DNA of 12,262 nucleotides from CAZWRK01 sp964635875. Lineage in GTDB: Bacteria > Pseudomonadota > Gammaproteobacteria > Burkholderiales > Aquaspirillaceae. The translations under genes and the position numbers were made by a program. Below, piece after piece: positions 7,288-12,262 of the stretch. The stretch lies in assembly GCA_964635875.1 (NCBI GenBank), contig CAZWRK010000121.1:1-12262 (forward strand), written 5' to 3'. Each line of letters begins with the position of its first letter. The stretch's first letter is position 1. The notes under the pieces are model-generated. The model searched no databases, had not been told where the DNA came from, and saw nothing but the letters and a program-made list of their open reading frames with translations.

Positions 7288-7306
7288 CTACCCAGATAGA
7301 GACTTC

Positions 7307-8206
7307 ATGACTGACGCCATTTTTGATAACGAAAAATCCCACGTTCGCCGCTCTTTTGAACGCGCCGCCGAACGCTACGATGCTGCCGCTGTTCTACAGC
7401 GCGAAGTCAGCCAACGCATGGCCGAACGGCTGGATTACATCAAACATCAACCCGCACTGGTTTTGGATGCGGGCAGCGGCACCGGCTTTGGGTCGGCGAT
7501 GTTACGCGGACGCTATCCCGATGCCCGCGTGCTTGAGCTCGATTTAGCGCACAGCATGTTGCTGGCTTCCCGCGCCAAACAGCAGCAAAACACCGGCTGG
7601 CTCAAGCGCATGCTGTCTCGTACCGCGCCGCCGCAGATTTGCGCCGATCTAGAAAGCTTGCCGTTACAAACGGGCTGTATCGACTTGATTTGGTCTAATT
7701 TGGCGATTCAGTGGCTCAACACACCCGACGCGGCCTTGGCTGAATGTCATCGCATCTTGGCACCGAATGGACTGCTGATGTTTTCGACTTTGGGGCCGGA
7801 TACCTTATGCGAACTGCGCCATGCCTTTGCGGGTTTGGACGGGCATACCCACGTCAACCGCTTTATTGATATGCACGATATTGGCGATGCGCTGGTACGC
7901 ACCGGATTTGCCGAGCCGGTGATGGATATGGAAAAAATCGTCCTCACTTACGACGATGTGAAAAGCGTGATGCACGACCTCAAAGCGATTGGTGCGCACA
8001 ATGCGACCCAAGGCCGCCGCCAAGGCTTGATGGGCAAAACCGCGTGGAAACAAGTCGAAGCACGCTACGAGGCGCTACGACACGAAGGCCGCTTACCGGC
8101 CACTTATGAAGTCGTCTACGGCCACGCTTGGCGCATTGACAAGCCTTCTAAAAAACTCGCTGATGGCCGTCAAGTGATTGAATTTAAACGCGCCCCAAAA
8201 ACCTAA
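7307..8206 (+). CDS. bioC: Malonyl-[ACP] O-methyltransferase BioC
   Basis: BioC methylates the free carboxyl of malonyl-ACP with S-adenosylmethionine, so that the fatty-acid synthesis enzymes can build a pimeloyl chain from it. The product has 299 residues, within the longer betaproteobacterial/Neisseriales size range (E. coli 251). The N-terminal VRRSFERAAERYDAAAVLQ (13-31) is characteristic of BioC. The SAM-binding motif I is VLDAGSGTGFG (52-62), followed by LELDL (76-80), the acidic ADLESLPL loop (113-120) and WSNLAIQWL (129-137). FSTLGPDTLCELR (159-171) is another family landmark. ATG at 7307 fits the family N-terminus; only a weak AGAGA precedes it. It is the last biotin gene in the cluster, and a patatin gene follows after 27 nt. 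Confidence 0.96.
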   Translation: MTDAIFDNEKSHVRRSFERAAERYDAAAVLQREVSQRMAERLDYIKHQPALVLDAGSGTGFGSAMLRGRYPDARVLELDLAHSMLLASRAKQQQNTGWLKRMLSRTAPPQICADLESLPLQTGCIDLIWSNLAIQWLNTPDAALAECHRILAPNGLLMFSTLGPDTLCELRHAFAGLDGHTHVNRFIDMHDIGDALVRTGFAEPVMDMEKIVLTYDDVKSVMHDLKAIGAHNATQGRRQGLMGKTAWKQVEARYEALRHEGRLPATYEVVYGHAWRIDKPSKKLADGRQVIEFKRAPKT

Positions 8207-8233
8207 CCCTGATTTTATGAAAGTCCCTCTTGT

Positions 8234-9112
8234 ATGCAACGCCGTCAATTTCTATTCGGACTCGCCGCCAGCGCCCTCCTGAGCGCCTGTGGTAGCTTGC
8301 CGCAATCCAGCGACCCCACCCCCACAACGCCTCGCCGCAAACCCCGCGTGGGGCTGGCCTTGGGCGGCGGCGCAGCAAAGGGTTTTGCCCATGTGGGTGT
8401 GATTAAAATCTTAGAAGCGCAAGGTATTTTCCCTGACATCATCACCGGCACCAGCGCGGGCAGTGTGGTTGGGGCACTCTATGCCGCAGGCTATTCGGGC
8501 GTGCAATTGCAAGAATTGTCTTTTGCCCTTGATGAAAGCCGTTTTCGGGATTTCTCGATTGGCAATGGCGGCTTAATTCGCGGCCAAAAGCTTGAAGACT
8601 ATGTCAATCAGCAACTCAAAAAACGGCCGATCGAAAAGCTCAAACGTCCTTTTGCTGCCGTTGCGACTGATTTAGACAGCGGCCGTAAAGTCATCTTTCA
8701 GCGCGGAAATACCGGCCAAGCGGTGCGCGCATCGTCGAGCGTCCCGGGGGTGTTTGAGCCGGTGCTCATTCAAGGCCGCCGCTATGTCGATGGCGGGTTG
8801 GTCAGTCCGGTGCCGGTTGATGCGGCCCGTGATTTAGGTGCTGATATCGTGATTGCGGTGGATATTTCGAGCAAAGCCAACAATGGCAAACCCGATGGCA
8901 CACTCTCGATTTTGGAACAAACCTTCACCATCATGGGGCAAAAAATCGGCGAGTCTGAGCTGAGCAGGGCCGACGTCGTGTTACGTCCGGCCGTCGGCAC
9001 GATGGGTTCGACCGAATTTGAACGCAAGCACTCGGCAATTCTAGAAGGCGAAAAGGCCGCTCTCGCGGCCTTACCGTTGATTCGCCAAAAGCTAGGGCTA
9101 CCGCGCCGATGA
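8234..9112 (+). CDS. Patatin-like phospholipase lipoprotein (RssA-like)
   Basis: The 292-residue product belongs to the bacterial patatin-like serine hydrolases, which cleave acyl esters of lipids through a Ser-Asp dyad. The oxyanion loop is GGGAAKG (44-50), the nucleophile motif GTSAG has Ser74, and the dyad Asp186 is in DGG (186-188). The N-terminus MQRRQFLFGLAASALLSAC combines a twin-arginine-like motif (RRQFLFG) with a lipobox ending in Cys19. It is therefore probably exported, possibly by Tat, and lipid-anchored. ATG at 8234 gives this complete signal; the ribosome binding site is weak. The gene begins 27 nt after bioC and is likely on the biotin transcript, though no pathway link is known. 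Its last 15 nt overlap the 3' end of the convergent membrane protein gene. The substrate is unknown. Confidence 0.92.
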   Translation: MQRRQFLFGLAASALLSACGSLPQSSDPTPTTPRRKPRVGLALGGGAAKGFAHVGVIKILEAQGIFPDIITGTSAGSVVGALYAAGYSGVQLQELSFALDESRFRDFSIGNGGLIRGQKLEDYVNQQLKKRPIEKLKRPFAAVATDLDSGRKVIFQRGNTGQAVRASSSVPGVFEPVLIQGRRYVDGGLVSPVPVDAARDLGADIVIAVDISSKANNGKPDGTLSILEQTFTIMGQKIGESELSRADVVLRPAVGTMGSTEFERKHSAILEGEKAALAALPLIRQKLGLPRR

Positions 9113-9502
9113 GGACAGGCGAGCCAGTTGTGATAATTGTCCTAAACGCTCCGAACCGACTGGATAGCCCAAAATAAAGGCCACCAGCGACACAGAGGCG
9201 CCGGTCAGACACGCCGCCGGTTCACATGCATGCGTGAGACCGGCGAGCCCCAGCAAGAAAGTCAAATGCGCGGCCAGCGAAAAAACCGGCAACACTCGCT
9301 TGCGCAAGCAACCACGGCAAATCCCCGCCGCCGACAGCAGCCAGCCTGCGCTCCAGACCCCCATATAACCTAGTGTCAGCCACCAGCCACTGAAGCTTGA
9401 TTGGCCCTGGGGATGTGGTGATAACAAAAAGAGTAAAGCAACACCCAACACCAATAACAACGGGACTTCAGGTCCCGGTGCATGCTTCTTTTGCGTGTTC
9501 AT
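9098..9502 (-). CDS. Small four-helix membrane protein, function unknown
   Basis: I do not recognise this 134-residue product. It has four hydrophobic segments, at about residues 13-29, 39-61, 70-92 and 98-115. The loop after the second is basic (CLRKR), which points to a cytoplasmic side. Four cysteines come in two pairs: Cys62/Cys65 (CRGC) and Cys93/Cys98 (HACEPAAC). They may be redox-active or metal-binding, but this is inference. The C-terminus is Ser/Leu/Arg-rich and soluble. Translation is supported by GGAGGG (9508-9513) 5 nt before the ATG at 9502. The gene is convergent with the patatin gene and shares 15 nt with its 3' end; no terminator separates them. I cannot exclude a mispredicted frame, but the strong ribosome binding site and clean membrane pattern argue for a real gene. 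Confidence 0.75.
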   Translation of the reverse strand: MNTQKKHAPGPEVPLLLVLGVALLFLLSPHPQGQSSFSGWWLTLGYMGVWSAGWLLSAAGICRGCLRKRVLPVFSLAAHLTFLLGLAGLTHACEPAACLTGASVSLVAFILGYPVGSERLGQLSQLARLSSSAR

Positions 9503-9926
9503 GCAAACCCTCCAAAATGATCAAGCGCAATGTTCTGCAGATAAAAAATCCTTTTTATACAAGCAGATCGCTAAACGATTCTTACGAATCATCCTGACGC
9601 GCCACAGATAACCCATGCGCGCTGGCTTGAACGCGAAACACCCTATGGCACACCCCGTATGGCACCAACGTCGCGTTTATCCCGAGAAAAATATTTACTC
9701 TCTTATTCCTAAACCCACAATGCCAGCACATTGTCTCAATCGTATGTTGATTTGATTTCAAAGTCGGTACATCACCGCAAAATTCCAAAAATGATCTAAT
9801 TTATTACAAAAACATGGCATTTTCTTGCAAGAAATAAGACAAACGTACACAATTTCACCCACAAAAAGGCCTTGCACTGATTCACCCTCTTCAGTGTTGT
9901 TATTTCTCCACGTTTTTGGTTATCCC
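9503..9926. other. Non-coding AT-rich spacer with short repeats
   Basis: No convincing gene was found in these 424 nt between the divergent membrane-protein and transporter genes, so promoters for both should lie here. An 18-nt AT hairpin (ATAAAAA 9541-9547 with TTTTTAT 9552-9558) lies 39 nt upstream of the leftward gene. GATTC-N4-GAATC lies at 9577-9590. AACGCGA (9630-9636) and TCGCGTT (9671-9677) form an inverted pair that encloses two copies of TATGGCAC (9644-9651, 9658-9665). TTTGA-TT-TCAAA lies at 9751-9762. A weak promoter candidate for the transporter is TTGCAA (9825-9830) with CACAAT (9848-9853). Confidence 0.6.
9644..9665. repeat. Direct repeat TATGGCAC, 14-nt period
   Basis: Two identical 8-nt copies (9644-9651 and 9658-9665) have start-to-start spacing of 14 nt. 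They lie inside a 7-bp inverted pair (9630-9636 and 9671-9677). This could be a regulator site or a stem-loop; chance is possible. Confidence 0.4.
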
Positions 9927-11309
9927 ATGACTGACAGTTCTTTAAACGCTGCCCACCCCACGCCGCAGCGTGATGCATTTACCTCTCGATTTGGTGTGAT
10001 TGCCGCCACGCTGGGTTCAGCGGTCGGGCTGGGTAATATTTGGAAATTCCCCTACCTCACCGGCGCGAATGGCGGTGCAGGGTTTTTGGTGGTGTACCTC
10101 ATTGCCACGCTACTCATCGCTTTGCCGGTCATGATTGCCGAAATCACTCTCGGCCGCACCGCCCGCGCGAATGCCATCGGCACGCTCAAAACCCTCGCCC
10201 CCCGCGGACAACCGTGGTGGCTGATTGGTGCCGCAGGCACTTTAGCGGCATTTTTGATTTTGGCGTTTTACACCGTGGTTGCGGGGTGGGTGTTTGCCTA
10301 TACCGCCCACGCGCTGACCGGCCAACTCGACGCCAGCACCCCCGAAGCCGCCAAAAACGCGTTTAACAGCCTGACGCATAGCCCGTGGCACGTGCTGATC
10401 TGGCAATGGGTCGTCTTGGCGCTCACCGGCGGCATTATTCTGTTTGGCGTATCCAAAGGCATTGAAGCCGTCACCAAAAAGCTGATGCCGATTCTGTTTT
10501 TGCTGCTACTCGCGATCGGCATTCGCAGCCTGACCTTGCCCGGAGCGAGCGCTGGTCTGGCATTTTTATTCACGCCCGATTTTTCTAAAATCTCCGCCAG
10601 CGTGATCTTGACGGCGATGGGTTTGGCGTTTTTCAAATTGTCGATCGGAATCGGCACGATGATGACGTATGGCAGCTATTTCCGCGACGATCAGAACATT
10701 CCGGCGACGGCTGTGCGGGTGATGTTTGCAGATTTAGCGGTCTCGATGCTGGCAGGGATTGCGATTTTCCCAGCGGTTTTTGCGTTTGGGTTTGAACCCT
10801 CGGCAGGGCCATCGTTGCTGTTTATTACGCTCCCTGCCGTGTTTGCCGGCATGCCTGCAGGCGGGGTGTTTTTAGCGCTGTTTTTTGTGCTGACCTCAAT
10901 TGCCGCCCTCGGCGCAATGCTGTCGATTTTAGAAGTGCCCGTGGCGGCGCTGTGCGAAGAACGAAAATGGAGCCGCCGCCGCGCTACGGTAGTCTGCTTA
11001 ATCTTATTGGCGCTGGTCGGTGCAACCGCGGCGCTTTCCGATACATGGCTGGCCGCCATTCGCCCGTTCGGGATGAGCTTTTTTGATTTATACGACTATC
11101 TCAGCTCAAATATTCTGATGCCGATTGGCGGCATTGGACTGTGCCTGTTTGTAGGTTGGAACTGGGGCAAAACCCGCTTTGCCGCCGCCCTCAGCAATCA
11201 AGGCCAACTCGCCAATCTTCGCACCATTGATGTGCTGTTTTTCCTCGCCCGCTGGGTCAGCCCGCTATTGGTCGGCTGGGTGATGCTGAAAAGCCTCGGC
11301 ATCCTTTAA
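9927..11309 (+). CDS. NSS-family sodium-dependent amino acid transporter
   Basis: Neurotransmitter:sodium symporter (SNF, LeuT-fold) proteins import amino acids or related amines across the inner membrane with Na+. The 460-residue product starts with a hydrophilic tail of about 20 residues. The family signature LGSAVGLGNIWKFPYLTGANGG (29-50) follows and forms the unwound first helix that binds Na+ and substrate. About eleven or twelve hydrophobic segments follow; the length fits the short bacterial branch. Gln/Gly-rich LSIGIGTMMTYGSYF, in the middle of the protein, matches the sixth to seventh helix region. I chose ATG at 9927. The frame extends upstream to a TTG at 9825, but that extension is Ser/Thr/Pro-rich and unlike the family, and no good ribosome binding site marks either start. 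Substrate cannot be told from the sequence. A terminator follows 11 nt later. Confidence 0.92.
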   Translation: MTDSSLNAAHPTPQRDAFTSRFGVIAATLGSAVGLGNIWKFPYLTGANGGAGFLVVYLIATLLIALPVMIAEITLGRTARANAIGTLKTLAPRGQPWWLIGAAGTLAAFLILAFYTVVAGWVFAYTAHALTGQLDASTPEAAKNAFNSLTHSPWHVLIWQWVVLALTGGIILFGVSKGIEAVTKKLMPILFLLLLAIGIRSLTLPGASAGLAFLFTPDFSKISASVILTAMGLAFFKLSIGIGTMMTYGSYFRDDQNIPATAVRVMFADLAVSMLAGIAIFPAVFAFGFEPSAGPSLLFITLPAVFAGMPAGGVFLALFFVLTSIAALGAMLSILEVPVAALCEERKWSRRRATVVCLILLALVGATAALSDTWLAAIRPFGMSFFDLYDYLSSNILMPIGGIGLCLFVGWNWGKTRFAAALSNQGQLANLRTIDVLFFLARWVSPLLVGWVMLKSLGIL

Positions 11310-11320
11310 ACCATGGCCGC

Positions 11321-11358
11321 AAAAAAGCCGCTCACCCAAAAACGGGAGCGGCTTTTTT
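11321..11358. terminator. Bidirectional intrinsic terminator
   Basis: A perfect 13-bp stem (11321-11333 with 11346-11358) encloses a 12-nt loop. One arm begins with six A and the other ends with six T, so it can terminate transcription in both directions. It lies between the convergent transporter gene (11 nt after its stop) and the RNase G gene (20 nt past its stop). Confidence 0.9.
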
Positions 11359-11378
11359 AGCGCGTTCAATTCGCTGAA

Positions 11379-12251
11379 TTACATCAACACCACATCAAAC
11401 TGCTCTTGGGTATACGAGGTTTCGACCTGCAAAGAAATCGGCTTGCCAATAAAATCCGCAACCATCGCCAAGCTATGCGACTCTTCATCGAGGAACATAT
11501 CAATCACCGGCTGCGCCGCCAAAATACGGAACCCACGCGCCCCAAACTGCCGCGCTTCACGGACAATTTCCCGTTGAATTTCATAACAGACGGTCTGCGA
11601 TGTTTTGATTTCACCCCGCCCCTGACAGGTTGGGCACGGCTCGCATAACACATGCGCCAAACTTTCGCGGGTGCGCTTGCGGGTGATTTCAACCAAGCCC
11701 AAACTGGTAAAGCCGTTCAAGGTGACCCGCGTGCGATCGCGCGCCAGCGCCTTAGCCAGCTCGTTCAACACCACCGCCCGATGCTCTTCGCTTTCCATGT
11801 CGATGAAATCGACAATGATGATCCCGCCCAAATTGCGCAACCGTAGTTGACGGGCGATGATATGCGTCGCTTCGAGATTGGTTTTAAAGATGGTTTCGTC
11901 AAAGTTGCGCGTCCCGACAAAGCCGCCGGTGTTCACATCAATCGTGGTCATCGCTTCGGTTTGATCGACGATTAAATACCCGCCGAATTTCAAATTCACC
12001 CGCCGCGCCAGCGCCCGATCAATCTCGCCTTCGATGCCGTGCAGCTCAAACAATGGCTGCTCGCCCGAGTAGCGCTCAATGCGCGCCATCGCGGTCGAAG
12101 CATAGTCAGCGGCAAACTCGAGCATCTTGCCGTAGTTCTCGGTGGAATCGACGACGATTTTTTCGATGGGGTCGCCGACCATATCGTGCAACACCCGCAC
12201 CGACAACGACAAATCTTGGTACAGCAACGATTCGTGCGGGCTGCTCTTGGC
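11379..12251 (-). CDS. rng: Ribonuclease G, C-terminal part, apparently interrupted
   Basis: RNase G is a cytoplasmic endoribonuclease of the RNase E/G family that matures the 5' end of 16S rRNA and cuts some mRNAs. About 290 residues are visible (E. coli 489), corresponding to the C-terminal part. Counting from the Leu codon at 12227, the catalytic aspartates fall in TTIDVNTGG (Asp97) and IIVDFIDM (Asp140 and Asp143). The zinc-link motif is CPTC (Cys198, Cys201). The S1 domain and N-terminal part lie beyond the edge. The homologous frame continues past the TTG at 12225-12227, which is not a true start, as AKSSPHESLLYQDLSL. It then meets TAA TAA at 12252-12257. This could be a disrupted gene, a frameshift or a sequence error near the edge. 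The stop at 11379-11381 is followed by the shared terminator. Confidence 0.88.
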   Translation of the reverse strand, partial: AKSSPHESLLYQDLSLSVRVLHDMVGDPIEKIVVDSTENYGKMLEFAADYASTAMARIERYSGEQPLFELHGIEGEIDRALARRVNLKFGGYLIVDQTEAMTTIDVNTGGFVGTRNFDETIFKTNLEATHIIARQLRLRNLGGIIIVDFIDMESEEHRAVVLNELAKALARDRTRVTLNGFTSLGLVEITRKRTRESLAHVLCEPCPTCQGRGEIKTSQTVCYEIQREIVREARQFGARGFRILAAQPVIDMFLDEESHSLAMVADFIGKPISLQVETSYTQEQFDVVLM

Positions 12252-12262
12252 TTATTACTGAA

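Noticed and set aside
9582..9788. Minus-strand open frame of 68 codons in the long spacer
   Set aside because: It has no good ribosome binding site, no domain and mixed composition. It covers the repeat region and is more likely non-coding, though a small gene cannot be fully excluded.
9825..9926. N-terminal extension of the transporter from a TTG start
   Set aside because: The 34 extra residues do not resemble the family N-terminus, and the region looks like promoter DNA. ATG at 9927 gives the normal length.
1..12262. CRISPR arrays, tRNA or rRNA genes, transposases, phage genes
   Set aside because: Read on both strands, no regularly spaced repeat, no cloverleaf and no mobile-element protein was seen.

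Overview
The window looks like a piece of an ordinary chromosome from a moderately GC-rich Gram-negative bacterium, most likely a betaproteobacterium of the Neisseriales type. That placement is an inference. It rests on the lipoprotein and periplasmic signals, a ComF-TrmL pair beside biotin genes, a bioH-containing biotin cluster and an RNase G gene. No sequence comparison was run. No transposase, phage gene, CRISPR array, rRNA or tRNA was seen.

Layout. (1) From 1 to 1397 (+) is the 3' part of a long acidic, proline-rich protein with Hpt-like helical segments. It ends at a strong bidirectional terminator (1414-1450). (2) From 3625 down to 1472 is a leftward group: comF, trmL, then rlpA, a septal lipoprotein with DPBB and SPOR domains. 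(3) A 124-nt divergent spacer (3626-3749) holds a candidate promoter and separates comF from the rightward biotin cluster. (4) From 3750 to 8206 (+) the order is bioB, a small secreted RcnB/CigR-like protein, bioF, bioH and bioC. BioC methylates malonyl-ACP to start pimeloyl synthesis and BioH removes the methyl group from pimeloyl-ACP methyl ester. BioF makes 8-amino-7-oxononanoate and BioB closes the thiophane ring. bioA and bioD are not in the window. (5) A patatin-like lipoprotein gene (8234-9112) follows bioC after 27 nt and probably shares its transcript. (6) Convergent to it, and overlapping its 3' end by 15 nt, is an unrecognised four-helix membrane protein (9502-9098, -). (7) A 424-nt non-coding, AT-rich spacer (9503-9926) carries short direct and inverted repeats. 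(8) An NSS-family sodium-coupled transporter (9927-11309, +) ends at a second bidirectional terminator (11321-11358). (9) From the right edge leftward is the C-terminal part of RNase G.

The most unusual points are these. A secreted RcnB/CigR-like gene sits inside the biotin operon with the best ribosome binding site of the group. The RNase G reading frame hits two consecutive TAA codons about 5-11 nt from the window edge, which suggests an interrupted gene or an assembly edge error. The patatin lipoprotein combines a Tat-like twin-arginine motif with a lipobox. I did not find a clear new multi-gene system; most of the window is housekeeping.
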